NCBI RefSeq assembly: GCF_000972845.2
Contig: NC_040029.1
Span: forward strand, 2,454,695-2,518,694
Source: Larimichthys crocea
Taxonomy: Eukaryota > Chordata > Actinopteri > Sciaenidae
Length of the DNA stretch: 64,000 nucleotides
Direction of reading: 5' to 3'
This document shows positions 48,056-62,724 of the stretch, in pieces. The translations under genes were made by a program, and so were the position numbers. Below the pieces are notes generated by a model. That model searched no databases. It was not told the DNA's origin and was given only the letters and a program-made list of their open reading frames with translations. The stretch's first letter is position 1; each line of letters begins with the position of its first letter.

Positions 48056-48094
48056 TATATATATATACACACATATATATATACACATATATCA
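48056..48094. repeat. (AT)n/(ATAC)n microsatellite
   Basis: An imperfect run of TATATATATACACAC type in nalf1 intron 1. Confidence 0.85.
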
Positions 48095-49819
48095 TATATT
48101 GTTTTCTGAAGACACCAAATTGTAGAGGGCTCACACATGGAGAATGATTTAGTGACGTAAATCCACGGCAGGCATTACAACAGTTGCTAACATGAGCTCA
48201 CGATTTATGTGAGGTCACAGTCATCGCATCAGTTTTCCGGACGTATAGGACGCTGTAATGTGACATGATGAAAGTGGCCTTTGTGCATACTGATCACTTT
48301 TGATATTTCAAGCACATTTTCCTGCTGATACTTATGTACAAGTCAGTCAAAGATGGAGCACACACACCAGTGCAAGTGGCTTTAGGATGAATGGGTGCTG
48401 ATAGTAGTATCTCTGTGTAGTGTAACATGAACTCGCTCCCACTCAGCATTTATCTGTCTGTGTTTATCGTGGAGCGACATCTCGGATTGGGGTGGGGGGG
48501 GTTGTTCAGTCAATATGTCCTGAGCTTAGGTCGTGTCTCCTGCAGTCAGCAGGCTCTGCATCGATAGAGAAAGCAAGAGCCACCGTGACCTATTCAGCAG
48601 CCTCCCAGAGCTCTGATCCAGTTGAAAATGAATTCTTTAAACCTTTGGAGAGGAGAGCTGCAGAGCTGGAACTGAGCCAACAGGGATCCTACGACCAGAG
48701 CCCGGCTTAATCTACTCAACGTGAAATCAAACCTGGGAAACAATCTCGTGTCTGCTGGAAATTGAGTTTGCTTCCCATCGCAGATGAAAAGCCAATTCTT
48801 GGATCTACCTGTTTTGTAATCTTACCAATTCATTGCTGCGTCTGCGTGCTCAGCCAGCCTGAAAACAAATCCGCCCATACACATTCATGACCATGTTTTC
48901 TCAGAACTGATCTACAAAGCAGCGTTCAGGGAAACGCATGCAATCCTTGTCGTCACGTCCTGATAGGTGGATCCAGTTGGTCAGCCAGAGCCCACAATGG
49001 CGCATTCTCTACAGGGCATTTCCAGTGAAAAGGTTCAGAGTTTCTGGAAGCCTCTGGAAGCCCGTCAATACCATCGATGGATCGCTAATGAACGTCGCGA
49101 GATAAGATTGTGCATCTTCACGTTGTGTGTGTGGATCAGGCACTAATAAGATTTTCAAGGAAAGCTTTTATGAGCCAAGCCGCAGAACACGTCAGACTTT
49201 AAAGACGAAAACAGATGACACAGAATATTTGAAAGCGCCTGACATCATATTGTATTAAAGAATCGCAGTATCAAGGGAGTCGCAGTGCACTTTGAATCTA
49301 GTGTCGGGATGTCCCTGCCAATTTCTGATCCTCCTGCTTTCAGAAGTGATTTCCTTCCAAAGAACTCTGTTCTTTCTGAGATTACAGCCAATCTGCAGCC
49401 TGCTAATGCTCCAGTCTGGTATCATCTGTTATTGTGACGGTTTGAATACTAGTGTCGAAACACACCTGCAAAAATAACATAACATCTTAACTCTGTCGCC
49501 ACAACAGACGATTGAAAAAGCATCTGCAACATTTATTTATAGAAACATTATGGAGCCAAAAAGACAGAAAAATTATGATTTAAAAAAAAATTATTTTCTA
49601 TTTCAAACACACAGTACCCTCAATGACACAGTTCAGCTGATAAAAACGTCGGGTAATCAGTGACTTTTGAGAGTTAAGGGACATTTAAAAGTCTCAAAGT
49701 ATTTGTGAAATCCTGTTTGTGATATTTGCGCGCACACGTTTTATTTGTTGCTGGTGAAAACATTTTTTTTAATCACTAAAATACAAATTTCGAGTCAGAA
49801 GCATGAGCTCTCTGAGTGC

Positions 49820-50300
49820 TTTCCACTTAAATATGTGCGGCACACCTGCATGGGTTAAGTGAGCGACGTATAACAACACTCATAGGCTTGTCTCAAAGGA
49901 AATTACAATGGATTACAGCATTTTCCAGGGAATGTATGAAGGCACATGTCAGCGGCGGACTCCGCCACTTGAACGGACGAAAATAGCAGCAAAAATGGGG
50001 CTTGATTGAAATTTAAATATGCTTTCCGCGATGGCTCTTAACTGAGAAAAAGAAACACATATTTGATAACGTTGAACCTTAAAATAGACGTGCAAATTGA
50101 CACATCTGGGAATATTTATGCAGATGCTTTCCAGAGTCGTATTGTGCCGGCGTCTCACGGAGAAATCCTCAAATGCCATCTGATCTACAATGGCTGCTTT
50201 GTGATCCTCTCTCACCGCGTGAAAGTGTCAGTCGGTGTCATTCAATCGCAACCCTCGGGCCATCGCTTCCCAGAATTTTGTTCAAGAAAAGAAAAGTGAC
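49820..50300. promoter_or_regulatory. Candidate conserved non-coding block in nalf1 intron 1
   Basis: Unique, non-repetitive DNA of even composition containing a POU/homeodomain-like ATTTAAATATGCTTTCC and several CG-containing words in an otherwise CpG-poor intron. It resembles the texture of developmental enhancers, but there is no direct evidence. Confidence 0.18.
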
Positions 50301-51397
50301 AGGCGTAAACACATTTCTGAAAAACGTGCAGTCCTCCACTGCAGCCCATCTTTGACCCTGTTCTCGTTGGCGGAAGATGACACGGCGGACGTACAAACAA
50401 GGCTTGCACTGAAATTGCAAACCATCTAATTTGATGAGAACGCCTTGCCTCAGTGTCATTTTCCAGAAGCGCACACACACACACACAGCGCCTGGATACG
50501 TTACATCACCGGGGAATGGGATGTAATAAGTACCAACATCAATGCAGGAAGACAGAGACCAGTATGCATCCACCCGTCCTGCTGGATTATCCGCGGGTTG
50601 CGTCAGTGACCCGAGGCGGCCACTGCGAGTGCATCAAAGTCCTGTCAGCAACATTTTGTCAGGATTGATGTTGTTGCTTTTATGTTGTGTGTGTGTGTGT
50701 ACTACATTTCAAGTATTGGACCACCAAGCCTCATGAGAGAGATCACATCAGCCCATCTCCAGCTCCACCTCGTCTGAGGACTTCCTCCATCAGCAGTCCT
50801 CTTTAAACATTTTGCACACTCAGTACTTCTCGTTTGATGCTCCTCATCAAACGAAGAAACGCAGCTGAAAATAGTCCAGGTAGTGTGAGAGCTGCTTCCT
50901 GTTCTACCCCGGTGTGATTTGTGTGAGTGGTAATGATCTGTGTCATTCAGCTTCTAACTGGGATCTCACTCTGCAGCTGACTCATATGCTTTTTATAGCC
51001 GTCTCTGTCATTCTACTTTATTGCCGCTGTGTCTGTGTGTGTGTGTGTGCGACACACACCGTCCTGCTGGGAAGAAAGAGAGTGTTGATGCTTCGCAGCA
51101 TGTTGAGTTAAAGTTTTTACATACCCAGGAGCTTAAACCAACATGAGTACAGTTAATATGACGCTTGATTTAGGAAGTACAGTACAGAGATAGGCTGGAT
51201 TATTTTTTTTTGCTTATGTATTAGTACTACATCATAGTACATACATGGAACATCATTAAGATAATTTATACTCACATTTGAGGACATAACATGCTCTAAA
51301 TTTGAAGAGATTGGTACAACTTTTCTTTAGAAACCAAGTGACATTCGGGCTTAATTGAAGGGCTCCTTTAAGAAATAGATGAGAAGATTGAGTGCTA

Positions 51398-51742
51398 AAA
51401 ACTGCAGTTCCTCAAACGTCCACTTGAGGCTGGCTCCAGAAGTAAGTCAGTCTCCATAAGTCCCCATGTTCAAATGTCCAACTTCACAGCAGAAATAAAC
51501 ATGTTTACAGCCTGGTACAAAAAACAGTTTTGGTCTCTATAGCTAATTTCCCCATTCATGACAACTGTACTGAGGGTGAATTTATATACAACTCACTTGT
51601 TCAGATTATATTAAGGCTTAAAGTTATGCAGAATTAACAGCATGCTCACTTTGATTGACAGGTGGCTGTTGTTACAGATGGCTTGTTTGAGCACCCAGGC
51701 ATCATTCAGTCCACCAGAGGCCCGCCGATGATCCACGTCGGA
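51398..51742 (-). repeat. Unclassified ~350-bp interspersed repeat, copy D (inverted)
   Basis: Inverse orientation of copies A and B: CTGCAGTTCCTCAAACGTCC, AACATGTTTACAGCCTGGTA, CAGTTTTGGTCTCTATAGC, GAATTTATATACAACTCAC and GTTATGCAGAATTAACAGCA. This is the most complete copy with copy A, and it defines a length of about 345 bp. Confidence 0.85.
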
Positions 51743-53055
51743 AATAACTTGTTATAATTTGGCGTAAACATAAAACTAAATTGATTTTGTACTGGTAGTG
51801 AATTTGAAAAGTTCTGGTTGCTGCTTAGGAGTCATTTTACTTTGACATTTCCTCCATGTTAGCTACAGAATAAATATTGAGCAAACACTTCTATTCGTCT
51901 GCCGCTCGGTGGTTCCTCTTGTATGCAGACAAGCTCTCCCGCCGGTCCTCTCTGTGTCAGATGACAGCCATGTGAATGGGAATGGCGAGGGGGAAGCCCT
52001 GAGAAGCAGAATGGAGGAAGAAGAGCTGCTTTGCATGTCAGATTTTACAGGACGGCCGCTGAGCTGTGAGCTGCTGGATGCTGGTGGAATGACCAAAACT
52101 GACCTGCTTTTGCAACACAAAAATCACAGGGGGTGGGAGTATCCGTCTGAGCTGAGCTGTGGATCCCCCCTGAAGCCAAGCAGAGAGAGAGATTCTTGGT
52201 AGTATTAAAGGGTCATCTCATTACATCATGAACGTGACATTTCTCTCTCTGCAGTTGCTAATTTATAGCTCAGTAATTCTCCTCATCCTTCTGCGTGTCG
52301 TACAGCTCGCTACCTGCTGGTTGCAACATCAGTGCATTATGAAAGAGTGTGACCACCACGCACACACTCCCCGTTGAGACACAGTTGCTCCACTATTTGA
52401 TTTGAGGATGTTTTTCACTCTCGGATTGATTTATGCTACATGGCGGCACACAGGCTGAAACCCCCCCTGAAGGCATCAGATGCACATTTGTCAAACCTGT
52501 CAATTTTCTCATGTGGTACACACAGAAACACAAACTAGGAGCGTTTCGATTGAAGCAAAATTAAAATTCAGCTTGTTTGAACTTGTGTGGTTGGTATTTA
52601 CCAAAAAGAAGGAATTTAAATTGCGCTTGTCTTTGGCAGTGATAGCGCCTCTATGCTCAGTGTTCAGACTCATGATGCTGGTACTGCAGTATAGTGCTGC
52701 TGGTTGTTAGCAGACACTGCTGTTGTTTAGTCCCATCTGTGATTCAGACGCTCCCTATGTTAGCCGGTGACTCTGTACGTTACTCCGTGTTGTGATTTGT
52801 CTAGTGATTTGCCATTGCCACATGGTTCCACGAAAGAACGACAGCTAACACATCATAGCATCTATAATATACAAACACAACACAGCACTGAGTGTGTGGG
52901 AGCTGCTGATGGATGCCAAATAGCTCCCACTTTGCAAGTGGAAGTACTAGCAATTTCTACTCAAGCTGGGCTAACTAGCTTCTACTATCTATATAAAAAT
53001 ACAAGGAGCTTCCACTTATGCTACGTTAAATAGCTTCCCTGTTTGTGTAGAAATA

Positions 53056-54720
53056 CTAGCAGCTTCCACTCAAGCTAGGCTAACTAGCCTCCATTCATGC
53101 TACACTAACTAGCTCCCAGTTAAGCTACACTAACTAGCTTCCACTCATGCTACACTAACTAGCTCCCAGTTAAGCTACACTAACTAGCTTCCACTCATGC
53201 TACACTAACTAGCTTTCACTCATGCTAGACTAACTAGCTTCCATTTATGCTAGATTAACTAGCTTCCATTCATGCTACGCTATCTAGCTTTCACTCATGC
53301 TAGACTAACTAGCTTCCACTCATGCTACACTAACTAGCTTTCACTTAAGCTACACTAACTAGCTTCCACTTATGCTACACTAACTAGCTTCCACTCATGC
53401 TACACTATCTAGCTTCCACTCATGCTAGATTAACTAGCTTCCATTCATGCTAGACTAACTAGCTTCCACTCATGCTACACTATTTAGCTTTCACTCATGT
53501 TAGACTATCTAGCTTTCACTTATGCTAGATTAACTAGCTTCCACTTAAGATAGACTAACTAGCTTTTACTCATGTTAGACTAACTAGCTTCCACTCATGC
53601 TACACTACCTAGCTTCCACTCATGCTAGACTAATTACCTTCCACTCATGCTAGACTAACTAGCTTCCACTTAAGCTAGACTAACTAGCTTCCATTTAAGA
53701 TAGACTAACTAGCTTCCACTTGAGCTAGACTAACTAGCTTCCACTCATGCTACACTAACTAGCTTCCACTCATGCTACACTATCTAGCTTTCACTCATGC
53801 TACACTATCTAGCTTCCATTCATGCTACATTAACTAGCTTCCACTTAAGCTAGACTATCTAGCTTTCACTCATGCTAGACTAACTAGCTTCCACTCATGC
53901 TACACTATCTCGCTTTCACTCATGCTGGACTAACTAGCTTCCATTCATGCTACACTAACTAGCTTCCACTTAAGCTAGACTAACTAGTTTCACTCATGTT
54001 AGACTAACTAGTTTCCACTCATGCTACACTATCTAGCTTCCACTCATGCTACACTATCTAGCTTTCATTCATGCTAGACTATCTAGCTTTCACTCATGTT
54101 AGACTATCTAGCTTTCACTCATGCTAGACTAACTAGCTTCCATTCATGCTAGACTAACTAGCTTCCATTCATGCTACATTAACTAGCTTCCACTTATGCT
54201 ACACTAACTAGCTTCCACTCATCCTAGACTAACTAGCTTTCACTCATGCTAGACTAACTAGCTTCCACTCATGCTAGATTAACTAGCTTTCACTCATGCT
54301 AGACTAACTAGCTTCCACTCATGCTACATTAACTAGCTTCCACTTATGCTAGACTAACTAGCTTCCACTTAAGCTAGACTAACTACTTTCCACTTAAGCT
54401 ACACTAACTAGCTTCCACTCATGCTGGACTAACTAGCTTCCATTCATGCTATGCTATCTAGCTTTCACTCATGCTAGACTAACTAGCTTTCACTTAAGCT
54501 AGACTATCTAGCTTTCACTTAAGCTAGACTAACTAGCTTTTACTTATGCTAGACTAACTAGCTTCCACTCATGCTAAACTATCTAGCTTTCACTCATGCT
54601 ACACTATCTAGCTTTCACATAAGATAGACTATCTAGCTTTCACTTAAGCTAGACTAACTAGCTTCCACTCATGCTACACTATCTAGCTTTCACTCGTGCT
54701 AGGCTAACTAGCTTCTACTT
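53056..54720. repeat. Minisatellite of 25-bp units, about 65 copies
   Basis: Contiguous tandem copies of AACTAGCTTCCACTCATGCT plus ACACT. Recurrent variants are TTCC/TTTC, CTCATGCT/CTTAAGCT, ACACT/AGACT and AACT/ATCT. Unit length is 25 bp almost throughout, with a rare 24-bp copy near 53985. A 50-bp dimer carrying AGCTCCCAGTTAAGC repeats twice near 53098-53200, showing local higher-order structure. Diverged related sequence flanks both sides (52930-53055 and 54721-54800). The array lies in nalf1 intron 1. It has no spacers, so it is not a CRISPR array. Confidence 0.97.
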
Positions 54721-55838
54721 TCTCCTAGCACTTCCACACCGCTAGTTAACCTAGCTTACACTATCTGTGTGGAAACACAGGCTAAACTAGTTTCCACTTT
54801 ATGAGTGCAATATAAACTAAACAGCACAACGGGTGCTCCTAAATGTTGAATGCTGCAAAGGTGCAGATGTCCTGAATCACTAATGGGACAACACCATGTG
54901 GGACATTAGTGAAAAAGGGGGAAGTCAGTAGCACACCACAGTAGTTGACAGCACGGCTCCTGACCATAAAACTAGATGTTTTATTCTTTTTCATCCACTA
55001 GCTGCCTTGTCACTATAGGTCTAGGTATATTCACATATATTCGTTTCACAGAAAGTGAGGAGAATTCATATGTCAGTTTGACTTTAATATTTAAGACCAC
55101 ACTGATGCATCTGCTCTAGTTTATGTTGGACTCCTGAGGAAAGTCTTGAGGTTTCCAGACGTGTTTCTGAGCAAAAAGATGTCAGAGTTAGTTCATAAAC
55201 AGAATCTAAAAGAAAAGTGAATGCATTTCTGAACAGTATGACTGGCTGGTGTAGCAGTATGAGGACTGCATGCTACAGAAAATAAGAAGCCGTCCATGAC
55301 TTGTTCTACAGCCTGCTTCTTATATAATAGTAATCACTGTGGTGAAATTCAGATGCCAGCGCTGCTGACACTTATCTGCCAAAGCGTCAGCGTTTGAATC
55401 TTAATTTTGAAATGTTATTTTTAGGCTTCACAAGATTTGCATGCAGGCTCTACCAGAAAATGTCTGATTGGCGTATTTTTACATCTCCACGTTAATGTAA
55501 ACATCCAAAACATCAGGAGCACGTTCTCCCCTGATTTCATCTCTGTAATTTGAATGTGAAGTGTTGGCCGATGACACCTAAAGGAGGCTGTGTGTACAAA
55601 TTCGGGACTGCAGGCATAAAGCCCTGGTGCAAACGGTTGCCAGCTTGGTGTCTTTCCTGTCTGTGTCTCTGGGCTTCAGTACATTGTTTGAAGCAGACTA
55701 AGCTGCATGGCGACAGAGGCTTTTTGAGTGCCAGGTTCCCATTCACACTGATCACACATTAGACTGATCAAATCAGACTCCAGGCCTGCTTCCTGACTAA
55801 CTCAATTTGCTCTTATACGCTTCCCTTTTCACGCTGAG

Positions 55839-55882
55839 CACACACACACACACACACTTTTACACACACACACACACACAGG
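55839..55882. repeat. Interrupted (CA)n microsatellite
   Basis: Two CA runs separated by TTTTA, in nalf1 intron 1. Confidence 0.9.
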
Positions 55883-57711
55883 GCCGGGGTGCACGCTTAA
55901 ACATGTGCACACAAACAGAAAACCAACAGAGAGTGGGGCAGTACCCATTGAGCTCTAATGAAAAGCAGAAAAAGCCGTTACCTTGGCAACTGCCGGCATA
56001 CATCTTCAGGAGGACCCAGATTTCCTGTCTGACTGCGATTGTTTTGGTTCTCTTTTGATAGCTGCAGCATCCCTAGACGGATTATCTCACCGCTGGCAAG
56101 AGTTTATGCTAAATCATCGCAAAATTAAACAGCAGCAGCCATTTGCGCAGACAGGAAGCCGCCACGCTGAAAATCCCGTCACGGATTTGACACCTCCGAC
56201 TCTTGACAAAACACCACAAACAAACTTGTGTAAAACACAGATCTAATCGGTGATCAGAGGGGGGATTTTATTCTGGCCTGGAGCCAGTTTCCCCTCTACG
56301 CAGGAGCTCCTCCACGCTGCAGCCAAAAAAGCAGAGCATCATGGGAGCGATCCTGAGTCGCTGTGATTTATCCAAATCACCCTCTAACATATAAAGAGGT
56401 GTAGTCACTCCAGTTTTGACTGTTTATTATGACAGAACATCCACAGAAAAACTTTTTTTTTTAGCCTGCACCACCTGGATTAAGATGGAGACAGGTCTCC
56501 CATCAAGGCACTAAAACCTGAGTGGTGACCTTTTTTTATTGAAGGATGAGCCTATTGCCTGGCAAACGGGTACAAGGATTTAACCCCTGCAGTACACGCG
56601 TCTGGAATATATTCCACTCCACAAACCATCTGGGTCCACGCTGTTCTCATCATTATCATTCTCATCACCATAATCAGATTATTTTAATGATTATAATTGC
56701 CCGTGCAGTGTTTGTTATCTTGGTATGTGTAACAGGAAACAAATCAGACCCCTCCATTTGATTTCCCAGCGTTTGGAAACGGTTGGAGGAGGGGCGGAAG
56801 ATTTATCTTTCCAGCCCCCGTGGAGGTCCTGAGTGTAATTTAACCAAACATCCACGACACCCTAAAGCCACAGTGACACTTAGCTATCCTCCCTCGGAGC
56901 CATAGATGTTTCTCTGCGGTTAAATAACACGGGGGATAATTAACTGTGTTTGCGGTGATGATGCTTCTGTAGGTTGCTAAAATAAGCAACAAATGAAAAA
57001 CATGAAAATTCTCAGGAAACTTTATTAATACTTTAAAATGTTGTTCTGCAGAGTTTTTGAGTGTTAAACTCTTATGTAGTCAGATATATTTGATCTAGCT
57101 ACTTAATATCTGACTTTCAAGTATTCAAAAGGCTTTTTTAAACATGTTTCTTTAGAAATATCGCCTTTATGTGTGTAAAACTCTCTCAATGCTGGACATT
57201 TTATTATTCTTCTACTTAGTAATTACCTGATTGCCACTAATGGTTTGTTTTGTCTGTGATTCATGACTTGGAGACGGCTGTTGTACCCCCTTTTCGCTTG
57301 CCTGTGTCAGCTTGTCAAATGACTCTCTGAACACTTTTCCCTCACGTAACAGCTTCACATATCTTCTGCTGTTTAATGGACAGACCTTTTCCTATATGCA
57401 CGTCTCTGTCTCCGGTGACAGCCTGTTAGCGGAGGCTCAGTGGAGCTGCCGTGACGTCAGCTGTCCGGGCTTGTTGACGTCGACAATAGAGCAACCTTGT
57501 GTGGGTTGCACACGTTCAGGCGCCTGCACATTGACTTGACACTGAGTTGCGAACATGAGACATCACACGTGTCTTCTAACAGATGATGTATCCAAACTCA
57601 AACATTTCGAGCATGACCGACTTTCTAGCCACTAGCCTGTCACAGGCAGACATGTCAACCAACAGATATGTTTGAACCCGAATAGTGGCAAATGAAGGAT
57701 AAATTAATAGA

Positions 57712-59060
57712 TATTATTACTAACACACATAGTATTTACTTGTGTAAATTATGTATTTGTGTGTGTAATTACAAACATTTGTTAATTTTGTTGATGAGCA
57801 GCCTCATTTTTTCTACTTTGTGGTTGCTCGTTAGCCAATTTTAGCACGCTAACATAAAAACTACAGTGCTAGTTAGCCCTAGCATATGTGGCTAATTATT
57901 ACTCACACATAATATTTTATTTGTGTAAATTATGTATTTGTGTGTGTAATTAGAAACATTTGTTAATTTTGTTAATGAGCAGCCTCATTTTTTCTACTTT
58001 GTGGTTCATTAGCCAATTTTAGCACGCTAACATAAAAACTACAGTGCTAGTTAGCCCTAGCAAATGTGGCTAATTATTACTCACATAATATTTTATTTGT
58101 GGTTGCCAATTAGCCAACTTTAGCACGTTAACAGCATGTTAGCTTCGTTGACTTGAGCATGCTAGCATGCTAACCTTAGCACCACTGTGGCTAAGTGCTA
58201 GCTAGCTGTGTAGCTCTAGCATATGTGGCTAATTATTACTAACACATGGTATTTAATTAGTGTAACTGGAAACATTTGTTAGTTAATTAATTTGCTTGTC
58301 TGTCAAAGCACTCTGTGAACGCTTATTATTAATTAGCAGTCTCATTACTTTGTGGTTGCTACTCAGGCAATTTTAGCNNNNNNNNNNTGCCAATTAGCCA
58401 ATTTTAGCACGTTAACATGCTGAACTGAAATGGTTAAATATGTTGGCAGCATGTTAGCTTCGTTGATTTGAGCATGCTAGCATGCTAACCTTAGCACCAC
58501 TGTGGCTAAGTGCTAGCTAGCTGTGTAGCCCTAGCATATGTGGCTAATTATTACTAACACACATAGTATTTACTTGTGTAAATTATGTATTTGTGTGTGT
58601 AATTAGAAACATTTCTTAATTTTGTTAATGAGCAGCCTCATTTTTTCTACTTTGTGGTTGCTCGTTAGCCAATTTTAGCACGCTAACATAAAAACTACAG
58701 TGCTAGTTAGCCTTAGCAAATGTGGCTAATTATTACTCACACATAATATTTTATTTGTGGTTGCCAATTAGCCAACTTTAGCACGTTAACAGCATGTTAG
58801 CTTCGTTGACTTGAGCACGCTAGCATGCTAACCTTAGCACCACTGTGGCTAAGTGCTAGCTAGCTGTGTAGCTCTAGCATATGTGGCTAATTATTACTAA
58901 CACATGGTATTTAATTAGTGTAACTGGAAACATTTGTTAGTTAATTAATTTGCTTGTCTGTCAAAGCACTTTGTGAACACTTATTATTAATTAGCAGTCT
59001 CATTACTTTGTGGTTGCTACTCAGGCAATTTTAGCATGCTAACATGCTAACATCAGCATG
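57712..59060. repeat. ~834-bp GCTAAC-rich direct repeat with internal sub-repeats
   Basis: TAACACACATAGTATTTACT occurs at 57721 and again at 58555. The sequence after each copy stays nearly identical, giving a period of about 834 bp. Within copy 1 a ~179-bp sub-repeat recurs (TTAGCCAATTTTAGCACGCT at about 57831 and 58010). TTAGCATGCTAAC-type words, common in teleost repeats, are frequent. A run of Ns at 58378-58387 interrupts the block. Confidence 0.9.
58378..58387. other. Assembly gap (10 N)
   Basis: Ten ambiguous bases fall inside the ~834-bp repeat. Left of the gap the sequence matches 59010-59035, and right of it the sequence matches about 58757 onward. The gap therefore joins two different phases of the repeat, and its true size is unknown. 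Confidence 0.98.
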
Positions 59061-60236
59061 TTAGCTGTGTTACCTCACAGAGGGGCTAATTTTATTAGTT
59101 TAGTATACTTTTATTAACTTTCTAACCTGTTATTGTTGTATTTGTGGGTGCTGCTGTTCTTTGTGGTAATTCACTTAGTTAAAATGTACGTTTCTTTTCG
59201 TCTGATCCTGAGTATGAGTTGTCGCTCTCTGTAAGCTCATAGCCCTTTTTTGAAACTACATTTCTGGTCATACTGCTCATTTACAAAGAAAGCAGCCACT
59301 GTAGGAAAAGTCAGGTAAAGGAAAATTACTGTCTCTGCTGTAATTTCCCTTCTCTGCTGTTAATCCCAGTAAAAAGCACATGAAGAAATAGCTAGAAATG
59401 AGAATGAATCCAGACTGTGGTTTGCCCTTGGTTCATTTTGTCTTGCTAAGCTTTCCAAGCCTGAGGCTTTGGCTATTACATGTCACCATCTGTCTCCTTA
59501 TGCACATACGTGCATTTTGTATTACACCCTTCCTCACTGTGAACTCCAGCAAATTTAACCTGGAAGAGGATGGAAACATGAATTTCATGAGGTTATTCAT
59601 TGCCATTCCTGGACAGACGTGCCTGACTAAATTAGAAAAAGTGTTTTCACACAGTGCTCCGTGGCTGTGTGGTGCCCAGCTGAAACGACTGAACAGTTTT
59701 TTAGAATCCAATCCAGTACAATTAACTCTTTTTTCAAAGAGGATTGCAAAAAGAAGTGAGGATTTGTCTTCTAGGATAGTAAATTAAATATCTTTGGGGC
59801 TTGAACTAGAGGAAACTATGATTTTTTTTTACTATATTCTGACTGCACATTCAGTGACAGATTAATTGGTAATGGAAATAATCATTAGTTGGAGTAATCT
59901 GGTGTAAAAGTGTCTGTAAAAGATTCTACATCCTCCAAATGCTGCAGCAGCCTGTCATAATTCATGTCCCATAAATAAGCAAATCATCACACTGTATTTG
60001 GCATGGTTTACTTTCTGCTAATGCTCTGCAGCAAGATTGATCCAACATCCCGGTGGTGGCTCTGCTTGCACACTAGCCTTGACTAATATCTCCTGAGGTT
60101 TCATTAATGCATGAAGTTGCTGGGAATCCATTTTGGGAAGTGTCTTTATCTGATGCTCGGTGGTTTAAGTACGCAGGTAATTACGTTAAAGGACGAGGTG
60201 TGAGGCTGACAAATGGACAAATGGCTCAGCTGCTAA

Positions 60237-62033
<1,797 letters not shown>

Positions 62034-62332
62034 GGCTCCTGGGAGAACATCTATCAGACAGTGAGGCGGAGTGCTGCGACGTCCGATGGGACTCCAAAAT
62101 GGACAACCCTTCAGGCGGGACACTAAAAAGGACTGCTTCTTCCTGCCAGCCCGAGGGGGCCTCGGTCACCTCAGCTGCCACCCCGAGACTGTGCAGCGGG
62201 CGACTGAAGATCTGCCTGCTGGCCCTCGTCCTCCTACACACTGTCATCATCATTTCAGCCTCTCATAATTCTACGTTGGTGGGCGTGGCTGCCATTTTCT
62301 CGCCAGAGGAGAGCGCTTCTAACGAGGAGTGA
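62034..62332 (+). CDS. nalf1: NALCN channel auxiliary factor 1, coding exon 3 (C-terminus)
   Basis: Continues the frame as GLLGEHLSDSEAECCDVRWD, with the conserved ECCDVR block, then a serine-rich linker and a C-terminal hydrophobic segment RLKICLLALVLLHTVIIISA that aligns with the human RLKLCVLVLILLHTVL. It ends SNEE before TGA at 62330-62332, as in human (STNEE). With the N-terminal membrane segment this gives two membrane anchors flanking the cysteine-rich domain. No frameshift or lost cysteine was seen. Confidence 0.93.
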
Positions 62333-62676
62333 ACCTTGGGGTTGAATCTAGAGGATTATGGCTTTTAACGCCGTCATGGCTGCCAGGGACACATCTGGCG
62401 AGACATGCTGGGAATGCCTCTACAATCTGCCGCAGATGAACCATCAACCACAGGAAGTGGGAGGGTTTTAACTGGAGCTAAGGGTGCTGGGATTGGACAT
62501 CGGCCGAACCGAGACGTTTGACAACCAACCCCCTAAAGAACTGACCTCTTGCCACTTGAAACCTGCTCATTGTTTCTATTCCATCCAAATGTTTTCTAGC
62601 ATATTGTCCCTCCTCTCTTCTTCCTCCCTCCCTCCCTTCCTTCTTTCCTCCCCTCCCTCCCTTCCTGACGTTTTTC

Positions 62677-62724
<48 letters not shown>

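Noticed and set aside
53056..54720. CRISPR-like array
   Set aside because: Units are contiguous without spacers and the genome is vertebrate; it is a minisatellite.
59398..59787. 129-residue plus-strand open frame in nalf1 intron 1
   Set aside because: It resembles no family I know, lies next to a repeat block and has no conserved splice sites linking it to nalf1.
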